This document shows, in pieces, positions 26,914 through 36,730 of a stretch of 64,000 nucleotides of DNA. Under the pieces are notes generated by a model. The model searched no databases. It was not told the DNA's origin and was given only the letters and a program-made list of their open reading frames with translations. Source of the DNA: an uncultured Prevotellaceae bacterium (GTDB lineage: Bacteria; Bacteroidota; Bacteroidia; Bacteroidales; Bacteroidaceae); the NCBI GenBank assembly GCA_947176895.1, contig CAMWSK010000008.1:23699-87698 (forward strand), in the 5' to 3' direction. Position numbers and translations under genes: made by a program. Within the stretch, counting starts at the first letter, position 1; each line of letters opens with the position of its first letter.

Positions 26914-26945
26914 TTTGCATATCCGCCGCTTTGTGGCTACATTTG
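26914..26945 (+). promoter_or_regulatory. Promoter of the small exported protein and HAD gene
   Basis: TTTG at 26914-26917, a 20-nt spacer, and TACATTTG at 26938-26945 form a near-ideal Bacteroidota promoter. It lies 19 bases before the ATG at 26965 and excludes longer versions of that gene. Confidence 0.7.
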
Positions 26946-26964
26946 TGGAAAATATGTTAAGGAT

Positions 26965-27402
26965 ATGGCCAAGAAACCCTTACACGTGGCTGCCGTTGCC
27001 GTGCTGGTGGCACCTCTGACACTCTGCATGACAACCCGGGCCTCCGCATCTTCCCCGGCATGCGGGGAATCGTGGACGGCGGCTCCCCCCGACAGCCTGG
27101 AAGATGATACCCTGTTGCCCGTGATCATTACGGAGGACGGCAACTTGCCCGTCAAAGTGAAGATGCCCAGGGAAATCCGGGTGCCCACGGTGAGCGACAT
27201 ATTGGGAAAGAGCCTCACCGACAAGATTATGCACCCCTTTGCCTTCAGCAAGCGCAAAAGGGAGCGGCATCGCCGCAAGATGATGAAGATTCTGGAGGAG
27301 TATGACCAGGTGAAGACACCCCGTGAGCTGTTGATCGAGGCTCTGCGCAACGAGGGTATCAACGTGGACAGTCTGCTGCAGCTGAACAAGGCCAACCCTT
27401 GA
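26965..27402 (+). CDS. Small exported protein of unknown function
   Basis: A 145-residue protein with a signal peptide (MAKKPLHVAAVAVLVAPLTL, cleavage near ASASS). The rest is hydrophilic: an acidic segment, VKVKMPREIRVPTVSDILGK, a strongly basic stretch KRKRERHRRKMMK, and EALRNEGINVDSLL. I do not recognise a family. The start is set by the promoter at 26914-26945; the open frame extends further upstream but those codons precede transcription. The next gene begins 4 bases after its stop. Confidence 0.6.
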   Translation: MAKKPLHVAAVAVLVAPLTLCMTTRASASSPACGESWTAAPPDSLEDDTLLPVIITEDGNLPVKVKMPREIRVPTVSDILGKSLTDKIMHPFAFSKRKRERHRRKMMKILEEYDQVKTPRELLIEALRNEGINVDSLLQLNKANP

Positions 27403-27406
27403 AGCG

Positions 27407-28057
27407 ATGGTCAGGAACATTCTTTTTGACATGGGAGGCGTCATCTGCCCCATGCAATCTGCCGACGAACCGGCCAGGCGTTTCCTCCGCATTGGCCTGA
27501 GCGAGGAGTTGGCCCGGCAATATTTCGGCCGCAACGGCCAGCAGGGCATCTTTCGCGGAGCCGAGGACGGTTCGCTTTCGCCCGACGAGTTCCTGGAGGC
27601 TTATCACCGGCTGACGGGCTATCGTGCCACTTTTGATGAGATAGCATGGGCTTGGCGCGGCTTCGTCTTTCCGCCCACGCCCGCCCGCCTGCAGGCCTTG
27701 AGGCAGTTGCGTGCCGAGGGCTATCACCTGGCATTGGCCAGCAACACCAACCCTTTTCTGCAGCGATGGGAGGAGAGTGAGGACTTCACACCCGAAGGCA
27801 AGGGCATACAGATGTATTTCGATAAACTGTGGTACAGCTATGAGCTGAAGGCCTACAAACCGGATGCCCTTTTCTTTCAGCGCATCTTGCAGCAAGGAGG
27901 CTACCGAAGCGAAGAGACCATCTTCCTGGACGACTCGCCCAAGAACGTGGAGGCGGCCCGACAGGCGGGTCTGCAAGCCATCTACGTGCCCGACAACCGA
28001 TTGTGGGAAGGGCCGTTGAGGGAAGCACTGAAAGCAAAAGATTCTGCCACACTATAG
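27407..28057 (+). CDS. HAD-superfamily hydrolase, subfamily IA
   Basis: A 216-residue haloacid dehalogenase-like hydrolase. Motif I is NILFDMGGV (nucleophile Asp8), motif II is LALASNTNP, the conserved Lys is in YELKAYKPD, and motif IV is IFLDDSPKNVEAARQAGL. Subfamily IA members dephosphorylate sugar phosphates or nucleotides; the GG replacing the usual second Asp of motif I (DxD) is shared with YihX-like phosphatases that hydrolyse sugar phosphates. Likely co-transcribed with the small exported protein. The stop codon abuts a long palindromic repeat. Confidence 0.88.
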   Translation: MVRNILFDMGGVICPMQSADEPARRFLRIGLSEELARQYFGRNGQQGIFRGAEDGSLSPDEFLEAYHRLTGYRATFDEIAWAWRGFVFPPTPARLQALRQLRAEGYHLALASNTNPFLQRWEESEDFTPEGKGIQMYFDKLWYSYELKAYKPDALFFQRILQQGGYRSEETIFLDDSPKNVEAARQAGLQAIYVPDNRLWEGPLREALKAKDSATL

Positions 28058-28124
28058 GGACGTGTCTTTGACACGTTGAACCCACGTGCAGCCCTCCGGC
28101 GAGAACGTGTCAAAGACACGTCCC
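28057..28124. repeat. Long palindrome made of two small hairpins
   Basis: Perfect 21-bp inverted arms at 28057-28077 and 28104-28124, each of which is itself a small hairpin (CGTGTC TTT GACACG). The unit reads GGGACGTGTCTTTGACACGT. It starts at the last base of the HAD stop codon. It looks like a paired REP/BIME-type element and could also terminate transcription, although no U-tract follows. Confidence 0.75.
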
Positions 28125-28157
28125 GACGGTGAGGATGATATTATTTGAGATGAATAC

Positions 28158-28199
28158 AAGGAGAAGGGGATGCGCCGCACGGCACATCCCCTTCTCCTT
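28158..28199 (-). terminator. Hairpin terminator of alaS
   Basis: A 15-bp perfect stem (28158-28172 and 28185-28199), with an inner GCCG/CGGC pairing in the loop, lies 19 bases beyond the alaS stop codon. The tail is only weakly U-rich. Confidence 0.7.
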
Positions 28200-28217
28200 A
28201 TTGATATATATCCTCGT

Positions 28218-30833
28218 CTATGCGGTCAGGTCCTCGACCATCTTGTCCACAGCACCCAGCAAGCCGTCGATGTTCTTGCCGCCGGCCGTGGCGAAGTGGG
28301 GCTGGCCGCCGCCACCTCCCTGAATCAGTTTGGCGGCCTCGCGGATGCTCTTGCCGATGTTCACGCCCTGAGCCACCAGTGAGTCGCCGGCTGCGGCGGT
28401 GAGCATGGGCTTGCCCTCGTTTTGGGAACCGATGACCACCAGGGCGTTCTCCACCTCGGCACGCAACTGGAAGGCGATGTCCTTGACGAACTCGGCGGGC
28501 AGGGCGGTGATGGCTTTCATCACGGCGATGCCGTTCTTGTCGGTGGCATTGTTCTTCATCTGCTGTTTCAGTTCGGCAGCCTTCTCCTTGAGGCTCTCCT
28601 GCACCTGGCTCTTCAGTGTCTCGTTCTCGTCAAACACCTTCTTCAGTGCGGCCAGCGTGTCGGGTGCGTTGTTCAGCATGTGGCGAATCCGGGCAGATAT
28701 GTCTACCACCTTGTATAACATCTCCTCCACCTTGGCACCGGTGATGGCCTCGATGCGGCGCACACCTGCGGCCACGCTGCTCTCGCTGAGAATCTTCACC
28801 ATGCCCAGGCAACCGGTGCTCTTGGCGTGGCAACCGCCGCAGAACTCCACGCTCTGGCCGAACTGAACCACGCGCACCTCATCGCCATACTTCTCGCCGA
28901 AGAGGGCGATAGCGCCCAGCTCTTTGGCTTGCTCCAAGGGTACGTTGCGGTGGTCCTGCAAGGGGATGTTCTCGCGGATGCGGGCGTTCACAATCTGTTC
29001 CACTTCACGAATCTGCTCGTCGGTCACTTTCTGGAAATGGCTGAAATCGAAGCGAAGGTATTCAGGCGTCACAAGCGAGCCTTTCTGCTCCACGTGGTCG
29101 CCCAACACCTGGCGCAGGGCCTGGTCCAGCAGGTGGGTACAGGTGTGGTTGGCTTCGCTGGCGTGACGCAGGTCGGTGTCCACACAGGCCATGAAGGGAG
29201 CCTGAGGATTCTTGGGCAGTTGCTTGGTGATATGAACGGGCTGTCCGTTCTCACTCTTGGTATCAATCACTTCAATGGTCTCTTCTTCGCTCACCAGCAC
29301 GCCGCGGTCGCCCACTTGTCCGCCCATCTCGGCATAGAAGGGGCTCTTGTCAAGCACAATCTGGTAATAGGTGTTCTTCTTCTGTGTCACCTGGCGATAG
29401 CGCAGGATGCGGCACTCGTGCTCGGTGAAGTCCCAGGCCACGGACTCCACGTCGCCGGCCTGTACCTCCACCCAGTCGCCGTTCTCCACTTGTGCGGCGT
29501 TGCGGGCACGCTCCTTTTGCTTTTGCATTTCGGTGTTGAAGGCCTCCTCGTCCACGGTCAGCCCTTTTTCGCGACAGATAAGCTCCGTCAAGTCCAAGGG
29601 GAAACCGTAGGTGTCAAACAGGGTAAAGGCCTTCTGTCCGTCGATGACGGTGCTGCCGGCCTTAAGGGTCTCGGCCATCACGCCGTCGAGCAGGCGGATT
29701 CCGGTCTCCAAGGTGCGCAGGAAGCTTTCCTCCTCCTCCTTCATCACCTTTGAAATCAGCTCACGCTGAGCCTCCAATTCTGGATAGGTAGCCCCCATCT
29801 CGCGGATGAGAACGGGCAGCAGGCTGTAGAGGAAGGCCTGCTTCTGTCCCAGATATTGATAGGCATAGCGGACAGCGCGGCGCAGGATGCGGCGGATGAC
29901 ATAACCGGCCTTGGCGTTGCCCGGAAGTTGTCCGTCGGCAATGCTGAAAGCGATGGTACGCAGGTGGTCGGCACATACGCGCATGGCCACGTCCACATTC
30001 TCCTCCTTGCCGTATTCAAGGCCGGTGGCACCGCAGATGGCTTGAATGATGGGTTGGAATATGTCGGTGTCGTAGTTGGAGTGCTTGCCTTGGATGGCAC
30101 GCACCAAACGCTCGAAGCCCATGCCCGTGTCAATCACGTTCATGGCCAGGGGCTCCAGGTGGCCGTCGGCCTTACGCTCATATTGCATGAACACGATGTT
30201 CCATATCTCAATCACCTGGGGGTCGTCCTTGTTCACCATGTCGCGACCGGGCACTTTGGCCTTCTCTTCGGGCGTACGGCTGTCAAGATGAATCTCGGAG
30301 CAGGGTCCGCAGGGTCCCGTCTCTCCCATCTCCCAGAAGTTGTCGTGCTTGTTTCCGTTGATGATATGGTCGGCGGGCACGTGTTTCAACCAGAAGCCTG
30401 CGGCCTCGTCATCGCGCTTCAGACCTTCCTCGGGGCTGCCTTCGAACACGGTGACATACAGGTCGTCGGGGTTGAGCTTGAGCACGTCCACCAGGTATTC
30501 CCAAGCCATGTCGATGGCTCCCTCCTTGAAGTAGTCGCCAAAACTCCAGTTACCCAGCATCTCGAACATGGTGTGATGGTAGGTGTCATGACCCACTTCC
30601 TCCAAGTCGTTGTGCTTACCGCTCACACGCAGACACTTCTGGCTGTCGGCCCGGCGGCGGGGTTCGGGGTCGCGGGCACCCAGGATGATGTCTTTCCAAG
30701 GCACCATGCCGGCGTTGACAAACATCAGTGTGGGGTCGTCTTTGATCACCATGGGGGCACTGGGTACGATGGTGTGCCCTTTCGATTCAAAGAATTTTTT
30801 ATAGGAATCGCGGATTTCGTTAGCTGTCATCAT
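28218..30833 (-). CDS. alaS: Alanyl-tRNA synthetase
   Basis: An 871-residue class II synthetase that charges tRNA-Ala. The N-terminal catalytic core has [20 protein letters not shown], the tRNA-recognition middle part follows, and the editing domain has zinc-ligand motifs HTCTH (near 561) and CGGCH (near 660). The C-terminal C-Ala domain ends in [15 protein letters not shown]. Length is normal. It is monocistronic, with a TACCTTTG promoter element at 30869-30876 and a hairpin downstream, and is divergent from the MerR gene. Confidence 0.97.
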   Translation of the reverse strand: MMTANEIRDSYKKFFESKGHTIVPSAPMVIKDDPTLMFVNAGMVPWKDIILGARDPEPRRRADSQKCLRVSGKHNDLEEVGHDTYHHTMFEMLGNWSFGDYFKEGAIDMAWEYLVDVLKLNPDDLYVTVFEGSPEEGLKRDDEAAGFWLKHVPADHIINGNKHDNFWEMGETGPCGPCSEIHLDSRTPEEKAKVPGRDMVNKDDPQVIEIWNIVFMQYERKADGHLEPLAMNVIDTGMGFERLVRAIQGKHSNYDTDIFQPIIQAICGATGLEYGKEENVDVAMRVCADHLRTIAFSIADGQLPGNAKAGYVIRRILRRAVRYAYQYLGQKQAFLYSLLPVLIREMGATYPELEAQRELISKVMKEEEESFLRTLETGIRLLDGVMAETLKAGSTVIDGQKAFTLFDTYGFPLDLTELICREKGLTVDEEAFNTEMQKQKERARNAAQVENGDWVEVQAGDVESVAWDFTEHECRILRYRQVTQKKNTYYQIVLDKSPFYAEMGGQVGDRGVLVSEEETIEVIDTKSENGQPVHITKQLPKNPQAPFMACVDTDLRHASEANHTCTHLLDQALRQVLGDHVEQKGSLVTPEYLRFDFSHFQKVTDEQIREVEQIVNARIRENIPLQDHRNVPLEQAKELGAIALFGEKYGDEVRVVQFGQSVEFCGGCHAKSTGCLGMVKILSESSVAAGVRRIEAITGAKVEEMLYKVVDISARIRHMLNNAPDTLAALKKVFDENETLKSQVQESLKEKAAELKQQMKNNATDKNGIAVMKAITALPAEFVKDIAFQLRAEVENALVVIGSQNEGKPMLTAAAGDSLVAQGVNIGKSIREAAKLIQGGGGGQPHFATAGGKNIDGLLGAVDKMVEDLTA

Positions 30834-30868
30834 AGACGTTTCTGTTATAATTTACTTAAATTTAGTTG

Positions 30869-30876
30869 CAAAGGTA
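30869..30876 (-). promoter_or_regulatory. -7 promoter element of alaS
   Basis: TACCTTTG on minus, 35 bases before the alaS start, an exact TAnnTTTG match. Confidence 0.6.
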
Positions 30877-30888
30877 GCTTGTTTTTCT

Positions 30889-30896
30889 TATTTTTG
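30889..30896 (+). promoter_or_regulatory. -7 promoter element of the MerR gene
   Basis: TATTTTTG on plus, 32 bases before the ATG at 30929, in the compact divergent promoter region shared with alaS. Confidence 0.55.
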
Positions 30897-30928
30897 CAAC
30901 AAAATCAACTATAAAGGAACGTTAAGTC

Positions 30929-31279
30929 ATGGCTTTTAGCACGAAGAAAGACCTGAAGAAATATTATTCCATCGGCGAGGTGGCCCGGATGTTTGATGTG
31001 GCAGAATCGTTGCTGCGCTATTGGGAAACCGAATTTCCCACCATCAAGCCCCGGAAGAGCGGGCGCAACATCCGGCAGTACAGCGCTGACGACATCGAAC
31101 AGATACGTGTCGTCCACAACCTGGTGAAGGTGAGAGGCATGAAGCTGGCGGCTGCAAGGGAGACACTGCAACAGGGGCACGGCAAGGCAAAAAACTCGGT
31201 GGACGTGTTTGAAAAACTGCAAAAGATACGTGCCGAACTGGTGGCTCTGCGCAAGGAACTGGACCACGCTGCCCTGTGA
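30929..31279 (+). CDS. MerR family transcriptional regulator
   Basis: A 116-residue regulator. The MerR winged HTH occupies residues ~12-80: YYSIGEVARMFDVAESLLRY, WETEFPTIKPRKSGRNIRQY and DIEQIRVVHNLVKVRGMKL. A short coiled-coil helix follows (VFEKLQKIRAELVALRKEL), and there is no effector-binding domain and no metal-binding cysteine. Such minimal MerR proteins are widespread in Bacteroidota; their targets are not known from the sequence. It is convergent with the rel gene, sharing a bidirectional terminator. Confidence 0.88.
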   Translation: MAFSTKKDLKKYYSIGEVARMFDVAESLLRYWETEFPTIKPRKSGRNIRQYSADDIEQIRVVHNLVKVRGMKLAAARETLQQGHGKAKNSVDVFEKLQKIRAELVALRKELDHAAL

Positions 31280-31306
31280 GCCACATGCAGGTGGGTATAT
31301 ACAAGA

Positions 31307-31352
31307 ATAGAAACTCCGCGGCGAATCGATTGGATTGCCGCGGAGTTTCTAT
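31307..31352. terminator. Bidirectional terminator between merR and rel
   Basis: A perfect 16-bp inverted repeat (31307-31322 and 31337-31352) with a 14-nt loop lies between convergent stop codons at 31279 and 31403. The GC-rich core CTCCGCGGC gives a stable stem. Confidence 0.8.
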
Positions 31353-31402
31353 ATGGTACTACCGTGGCGTTCTTCTTCTTTGTCACGGTGGTTTTTCGTT
31401 AG

Positions 31403-33679
31403 TTATTTGATACGTACGGCTTTTTGTACTTCCTCTATTTGTTTTAAGTCCCGGCAGATTTTCTTCACATCGTCCACATCGTGCACCTCCATTTGTATGT
31501 TTGCCGTGAAGAGACCGTTGTCTGTACTGATTTCCAAATGACGGATATTCATGTTCAGTTGTTTTGACATCACGTCTGTCATCTGGTGGAGCACGCCCAC
31601 ATGGTCTATGCCGCGCACCTGGATGGTGGCGGGGAAGAAGAGCTTGTGGTGCGTGTCCCATTCAGCCGAAAGAATATGATTGCCGCCTGTGGCTTTTAGC
31701 TTTGCGGCTACAGGGCATTGCCGTTTGTGGATGGTGATTCGGTTGTTGGTGTCGAAATATCCCAGTACGGCATCACCGGGAATGGGTTGGCAACACTCGC
31801 AGATCATAAAATGGCTGATGGTAGACTCGTTCAATATGAGCGGTTTTTTCGTGTCTACGGTCATGGGTACCTGTTTCGTGTCGGCTTCGGTGCGCTTCTT
31901 CGACTTTTTCTTGTTGCTTTTGAAGATGTTAAGGTAGTCCGTCCACGATGAATGGTCGCGCTTGTCTTTGCCGTTGATGATGTCCATGTCGGTGTCCCCC
32001 AACACGATTTCCCCGCTTCCGATGCCGGCGAAAAGTTCTTCACGATTGGATTTTTGATGTCCTTCGGTCAGCTTTTCGATGTTCAGACTGCTGGCCTCGC
32101 GGTCGTTTTGCCGTAAAAATTCGATGAGCATCTGTTCGCCTTTCCGCTGGTATTCGCGCTTCTCTTTTCTCAGGCTTGCCATAATCTTGCCCCGCGCCTT
32201 GGCTGTCGTGATGAAGTTAAGCCATTCGGCACTGATGTTCGGTTCCTTTCCGGTGAGCACCTCCACCTGGTCACCGCTCTTGAGCGTGTGGCTGATGGGT
32301 ACCAGGACATGGTTGACTTTCGCTCCTATGCAGTGGGTACCCAGGATGGAATGGATACTGAAAGCAAAGTCAAGCACCGAACAGCCGGCCGGCATGGTCT
32401 TGAAATCGCCCTTGGGGGTAACCACGAAAATCTCGTTGGAATAGAGGTTTAGCTTGATGGTGTCCAGAAAGTCAAGGGCGTTAGGCTGGGGGTCGTCCAG
32501 AATCTCCTTGATGGTCTGCAACCACTTGTTCAGTTCGTTTTCACTATCCTCCGAGGTCTTTCCGCCATCCTTATATTTCCAGTGCGCCGCAAAGCCCTGT
32601 TCGGCTATCTCGTTCATGCGTTCGGAGCGTATCTGCACCTCTATCCATCGGCCTATTTTGCTCATGAGGGTGGTGTGCAAGGCCTGGTAGCCGTTGGCCT
32701 TGGGATGGTGCAGCCAGTCGCGAAGGCGTTCGGGATGGGTCTTGTAGATGCGCGAGGCCATGTTGAAGATGTGGAAACACTCGTCAATTTCCGTCTCCTC
32801 ACTTTTGGGTTTGAAGATGATTCTTACGGCCAGGATGTCGTAGACTTCCTCAAAGGGGATGTGCTTGGTCTGCATCTTTCTCCAAATGCTGTAGGGCGAC
32901 TTGATGCGTTGTTTGATTTCATAGATTACACCCTCGTTGTCGAGCTGTTTGGCGATGGGAGCCACGAAATCTTCGAAAATCTTGTTCAGGTGTTCGCGGG
33001 TGTCCTCTAATTTGTTCTTTATCTGGTGGTATTCTTCGGGGTGCTCATAGCTGAAACTCAGGTCTTCCAGCTCTTCCTTTATTTTGTACAGGCCCAGCCG
33101 GTTGGCCAAAGGAGCATAGATGTATAGGGTCTCTCCGGCAATCTTATACTGTTTGTTGGGGCGCTGACTGCCCAGGGTGCGCATGTTGTGCAGGCGGTCG
33201 CTCATTTTGATGAGGATAACCCGGATGTCATCGCTCATGGTGAGCAGCAGTTTCTTGAAACTTTCGGCCTGTGCCGATGCTTTCTCACCGAAGATTCCTC
33301 CCGAGATTTTGGTCAGTCCGTCAACAATCTGCGCAATCTTGGGACCGAAGATGTTTTCGATGTCCTCCACGGTGTAGTCCGTGTCCTCCACCACATCGTG
33401 AAGCAAGGCTGCGCAGATACTGGTGCTCCCGAGGCCTATCTCCCCGCAAGCGATTTGGGCAACAGCGATGGGGTGCATGATATAGGGTTCGCCCGAGAGG
33501 CGGCGCACACCTTTATGGGCCTGACGCGCGAAGTTGAACGCCTTGGTGATCAACTCCACTTTCTTGCGGTGGCGGCTCTGCAGATAGGTGTCCAGCAGGT
33601 GTCGGAAAGCCTCCTCCACCATGATGTTGTCGCGCTCTTCGCGTGTCATCTCGTTCAGATTGTTGCCTGCGTTGTTCAT
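31403..33679 (-). CDS. Bifunctional (p)ppGpp synthetase/hydrolase (Rel/SpoT)
   Basis: A 758-residue RSH protein controlling the stringent response. The HD hydrolase domain has ALLHDVVEDT (His94-Asp95). The synthetase domain has RIKSPYSIWRKM and YDILAVRIIF, and HHPKANGYQALHTTLM near 330. These are followed by the TGS domain (TPKGDFKTMPAGCSVLDFAF), a zinc-finger-like/helical region with CECCQPIPGD, and a C-terminal ACT domain. Both catalytic halves keep their key motifs, so it should both make and degrade the alarmone. It is the last gene of a minus-strand run starting at parA. Confidence 0.95.
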   Translation of the reverse strand: MNNAGNNLNEMTREERDNIMVEEAFRHLLDTYLQSRHRKKVELITKAFNFARQAHKGVRRLSGEPYIMHPIAVAQIACGEIGLGSTSICAALLHDVVEDTDYTVEDIENIFGPKIAQIVDGLTKISGGIFGEKASAQAESFKKLLLTMSDDIRVILIKMSDRLHNMRTLGSQRPNKQYKIAGETLYIYAPLANRLGLYKIKEELEDLSFSYEHPEEYHQIKNKLEDTREHLNKIFEDFVAPIAKQLDNEGVIYEIKQRIKSPYSIWRKMQTKHIPFEEVYDILAVRIIFKPKSEETEIDECFHIFNMASRIYKTHPERLRDWLHHPKANGYQALHTTLMSKIGRWIEVQIRSERMNEIAEQGFAAHWKYKDGGKTSEDSENELNKWLQTIKEILDDPQPNALDFLDTIKLNLYSNEIFVVTPKGDFKTMPAGCSVLDFAFSIHSILGTHCIGAKVNHVLVPISHTLKSGDQVEVLTGKEPNISAEWLNFITTAKARGKIMASLRKEKREYQRKGEQMLIEFLRQNDREASSLNIEKLTEGHQKSNREELFAGIGSGEIVLGDTDMDIINGKDKRDHSSWTDYLNIFKSNKKKSKKRTEADTKQVPMTVDTKKPLILNESTISHFMICECCQPIPGDAVLGYFDTNNRITIHKRQCPVAAKLKATGGNHILSAEWDTHHKLFFPATIQVRGIDHVGVLHQMTDVMSKQLNMNIRHLEISTDNGLFTANIQMEVHDVDDVKKICRDLKQIEEVQKAVRIK

Positions 33680-33694
33680 GACGAGTAACCTTTT

Positions 33695-34996
33695 TTATCT
33701 CACACGTATTTTCTTTCCGGCACGGATATTGTTACCTTTAAGCCCGTTGAGTTTGCGCAATTTAGCCACGGTGGTGCCGTTGCGCTTGGCTATTGCTCCC
33801 AGGGTGTCACCATTCTTCACGGTCACCGTCTTGGCTCGTGTGGCAGAGGAGCGGGACGTTGAGGTCGGAGCGGCCTCGGCCACCTCCACCATCTTGCGGT
33901 TGAAAAGCTCATTGGCGCGGTGTACATAGATGCTGTCTCCCATCTTCAGGAACTGGCCGATGGCTTCGGTGTTCATGCGGATGGGGCAGGGGCGGGCGCT
34001 GCCCGGCACCAGTGTGGTGCGGTACTGGGGGTTAAGGGCCTTCAGTTCGCCAATCTCTATGCCGCAAAGTTCACTGATTTGCTCGAACTTCACATCACGG
34101 TTGACCATCACCGTGTCGGTGTTGGCCGGCAAGGTGGTGTTCACGGGGCAGATGTTGTGGTCGCAGTAATAGTTCATGATGTAGTTGGCGGCAATAAAGG
34201 CGGGCACATAGCCGCGTGTCTCTTCGGGCAGATAAGGGCAGATTTTCCAATAATCCTTCTCGCCATTGGCACGTTTGATGGCCTTGTTCACATTGTTGGG
34301 ACCGCAGTTATACGAGGCGATGACCAAAGCCCAGTCGCCGAAGATGTCATATAAGTCTTTTAGATAACGCGCTGCTGCGTAACTTGCTTTCACTGGGTCG
34401 CGACGTTCGTCCACCAGGCTGGTCACTTCCAGCCCATATTGTTTGCCTGTGGTAATCATGAACTGCCATAATCCCGTTGCACCGACCTTGCTCACGGCGT
34501 TGGGATTGAGGGCGCTTTCGATGATGGGCAGGTATTTCAGTTCCAGAGGCAACCGATAGGTTTCCAAGGCTTCCTCGAAGATGGGTGTGTAGAAATTGCT
34601 GATGCCCAGCATGAGGCTTACGGTCTGGCTCAGGCGGTTGCTGTATCTGTCGATGCACTGGCGCACTTCCTTGTTATAGGGCATCTCGATGATGTTGGGC
34701 AGATGGCTGAGTCTGCGGATATAATCCTCCTCGGAAAAGGCGGGCGAGGATGTGCCCTGGCTGCAATCCTCACCGAAGTTTGTGTATTTAAGGGCATGCC
34801 AGTCCTTTATAAGTTGCTCGGCTTGGGCCTCGGACATTCCTTCGGGCAGGCCGAAAGCCTCGCTTTTTGTCTTCTCGTCTTGCTGAATCGTGTCGGCCTC
34901 CTGCCCATAGTCGTTGTTGTTTTCCTGTGCCGTGGCTACGGAAGCGGTGAGACAGAATGCCAAAAGGGTCAGTGTGTATTTGTTTCTTATTTGCAT
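33695..34996 (-). CDS. Lytic murein transglycosylase with LysM (MltD-like)
   Basis: A 433-residue exported protein: signal peptide (residues 1-23, ending TATAQ), an acidic linker, an SLT (GH23) domain with KYLPIIESALNPNAVSKVGA (catalytic Glu160), GLWQFM, and ASYNCGPNNVNKAI, then a C-terminal LysM domain (VKNGDTLGAIAKRNGTTVAK). It cleaves peptidoglycan between MurNAc and GlcNAc, forming 1,6-anhydro ends. MltD in other bacteria has one or more LysM repeats, so the layout is normal. It lies 15 bases before rel and 19 bases after the DUF5683 gene on the same strand. Confidence 0.93.
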   Translation of the reverse strand: MQIRNKYTLTLLAFCLTASVATAQENNNDYGQEADTIQQDEKTKSEAFGLPEGMSEAQAEQLIKDWHALKYTNFGEDCSQGTSSPAFSEEDYIRRLSHLPNIIEMPYNKEVRQCIDRYSNRLSQTVSLMLGISNFYTPIFEEALETYRLPLELKYLPIIESALNPNAVSKVGATGLWQFMITTGKQYGLEVTSLVDERRDPVKASYAAARYLKDLYDIFGDWALVIASYNCGPNNVNKAIKRANGEKDYWKICPYLPEETRGYVPAFIAANYIMNYYCDHNICPVNTTLPANTDTVMVNRDVKFEQISELCGIEIGELKALNPQYRTTLVPGSARPCPIRMNTEAIGQFLKMGDSIYVHRANELFNRKMVEVAEAAPTSTSRSSATRAKTVTVKNGDTLGAIAKRNGTTVAKLRKLNGLKGNNIRAGKKIRVR

Positions 34997-35015
34997 TTTC
35001 GTGTCGACTCTTGTG

Positions 35016-35786
35016 TTAGAAGTTAAGGTTGCATTGCAGGCCGTAGCTCTGCTGGCCGAAGCGACCTGTGGTACCGAAGGCGTTGGTGGAGATGATGGTC
35101 GGCTGCAGGTTCATGCTCAGGTTCGGAGAAATGTCGAATGAACTCAGTTCTGCATCGACATAGGCATCCACGATGCTCAGCGCATAGACTCCGATGAAGG
35201 CGAAGATGCTCAGGTCACGCCATTTGCGATAGCGGTCTTTTCTTCCGCGGAAGATTTCCTGGAAGCGTTTTTCCCTGCCCTCGATGCTGTAGTTGGGAGG
35301 CAGCATTGCCTCGTAGCTCTTGGTGTTCGGGTCATCGTCCATGATGTCGAGGTAGGCCTGGCTGTAGTCCCGGTACATCATGTTGTTCCACGTGAGCGCA
35401 TACATACATCCCAGGAATCCCCCATAGAAGACGGGCAGTTTCCAGTACTTGCGGTTGTAAATCTGCCCTCCGCCCGGAAACACCAACCCCAGCCACATGG
35501 CGCGGATGGGATTGGGCATGAAATGGCTTGTGCCGCGTCCGTCGGTCTTCACCGGCTTGGGCATGGGAACCGTCAGGCTGTCGATGCGCAGAGTGTCCGG
35601 CATCACCGTCGTGGTGTCCATTGCCACCTCCATGCTGTCCACCACGAAAGGGTCATCCGCCCACAGCAGGCCGGTGGAATCCGCCTCCACGGGTTGCACG
35701 GTCTGTGCCGACACCTCGTCTCCCATGCCCGGCATCATCATGATGCCGGCAAGAACCATCCGATATATGCCGCCCGGAAGTGTCAA
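35016..35786 (-). CDS. DUF5683 family exported protein
   Basis: A 256-residue protein with an N-terminal signal-like stretch (GIYRMVLAGIMMMPGMG), an acidic, Thr/Asp-rich linker (about 30-90), then a conserved domain with PNPIRAMWLGLVFPGGGQIY, NRKYWKLPVFYGG and two hydrophobic segments. This matches DUF5683, a Bacteroidota family of unknown role found next to parB. Its ATG overlaps the parB stop codon by 4 bases, so translation is coupled. The C-terminus has beta-strand features (SPNLSMNLQPTIIS). Confidence 0.82.
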   Translation of the reverse strand: MTLPGGIYRMVLAGIMMMPGMGDEVSAQTVQPVEADSTGLLWADDPFVVDSMEVAMDTTTVMPDTLRIDSLTVPMPKPVKTDGRGTSHFMPNPIRAMWLGLVFPGGGQIYNRKYWKLPVFYGGFLGCMYALTWNNMMYRDYSQAYLDIMDDDPNTKSYEAMLPPNYSIEGREKRFQEIFRGRKDRYRKWRDLSIFAFIGVYALSIVDAYVDAELSSFDISPNLSMNLQPTIISTNAFGTTGRFGQQSYGLQCNLNF

Positions 35787-36676
35787 TGCTTCAGACTGTC
35801 AAACATGGCAATTAAGCGCTCCAATTCACTCTCGTTGGCAAAGGGGATGCTGATTTTGCCTCGTCCCGTTTCACTGCAAGTGAGTTGCACTTTGGTTTGG
35901 AACATTTGGCTCAAGCCGCGCTTCAACTCGGCATATTCGGTGCTGAGACGTGTCTTCTTGCCTTTCAGTCTGCCGTTTTGCGTACTCACGCTGCCGCCCT
36001 CTTGCAGTTCTTTCACCATCTGTTCCACGGCTCTCACACTCAGGTCTTCCTTCTTGATGGCCAGGAACACCTGGTTCTGCAGGGTGGGGTCGTTCAGGCT
36101 GAGCAGTGCGCGGGCGTGTCCCATGTCCAGCTCCTTGTTCTCCAAAGCCACCTGTATGTTTCCGGGGAGCTTCAGCAGGCGCAGATAGTTGGTCACGGCA
36201 CTGCGGCTTTTGCCCACGCGTTCGCTCAATCGCTCCTGTGTCATCCCATACTGCTCCAGCAGATGCTGGTAGGCCAGGGCAATCTCCATGGGGTTCAGGT
36301 CCTCGCGTTGGATGTTCTCCACGAGGGCCATTTCCATCATGTTCTCGTCATCCACCGTGCGTATGTAGGCGGGTATGCTGGTGAGCCCGGCCATTTGGCT
36401 GGCACGCCAGCGGCGTTCTCCGGCGATGATGATATAGGTGCCGTCCTGCATGTCACGGATGGTGATGGGCTGCACCAGTCCTATCTGCCGGATGGAGTCG
36501 CTCAGGTCTTGCAAAGCCTGGTGGTCGAACTCGCGTCGGGGCTGGTTGGGGTTGGGCTTTATCTTGTCCACCTCCACGTTGTTGATGCTCGAACTGCCCT
36601 GTGTCTTCACCTCTTCGGTGCTGATGAGCGCGTCCAAGCCACGTCCTAAAGCGGGAAATTTCTTGTGTGTAGGCAC
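35783..36676 (-). CDS. parB: Chromosome partitioning protein ParB
   Basis: A 297-residue ParB. The N-terminal tail GRGLDALIS is typical of chromosomal ParB. The CTPase/ParB-Srx domain includes IKPNPNQPRREFD and AGERRWRASQMAG (GERRxRA motif), and ALVENIQREDLNPMEIA, followed by the HTH (MTQERLSERVGKSRSAVTNY). The C-terminal dimerisation domain is present. ParB loads at parS near the origin and slides as a CTP-gated clamp. The gene lies 54 bases downstream of parA. I saw no parS consensus (GTTTCACGTGAAAC) in the window. Confidence 0.96.
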   Translation of the reverse strand: MPTHKKFPALGRGLDALISTEEVKTQGSSSINNVEVDKIKPNPNQPRREFDHQALQDLSDSIRQIGLVQPITIRDMQDGTYIIIAGERRWRASQMAGLTSIPAYIRTVDDENMMEMALVENIQREDLNPMEIALAYQHLLEQYGMTQERLSERVGKSRSAVTNYLRLLKLPGNIQVALENKELDMGHARALLSLNDPTLQNQVFLAIKKEDLSVRAVEQMVKELQEGGSVSTQNGRLKGKKTRLSTEYAELKRGLSQMFQTKVQLTCSETGRGKISIPFANESELERLIAMFDSLKH

Positions 36677-36730
36677 GGTCGGTAGTGTTAGGTTAGTGAT
36701 GGGTTAAGGGGTGTTGTCTTGGCGTTCCGC

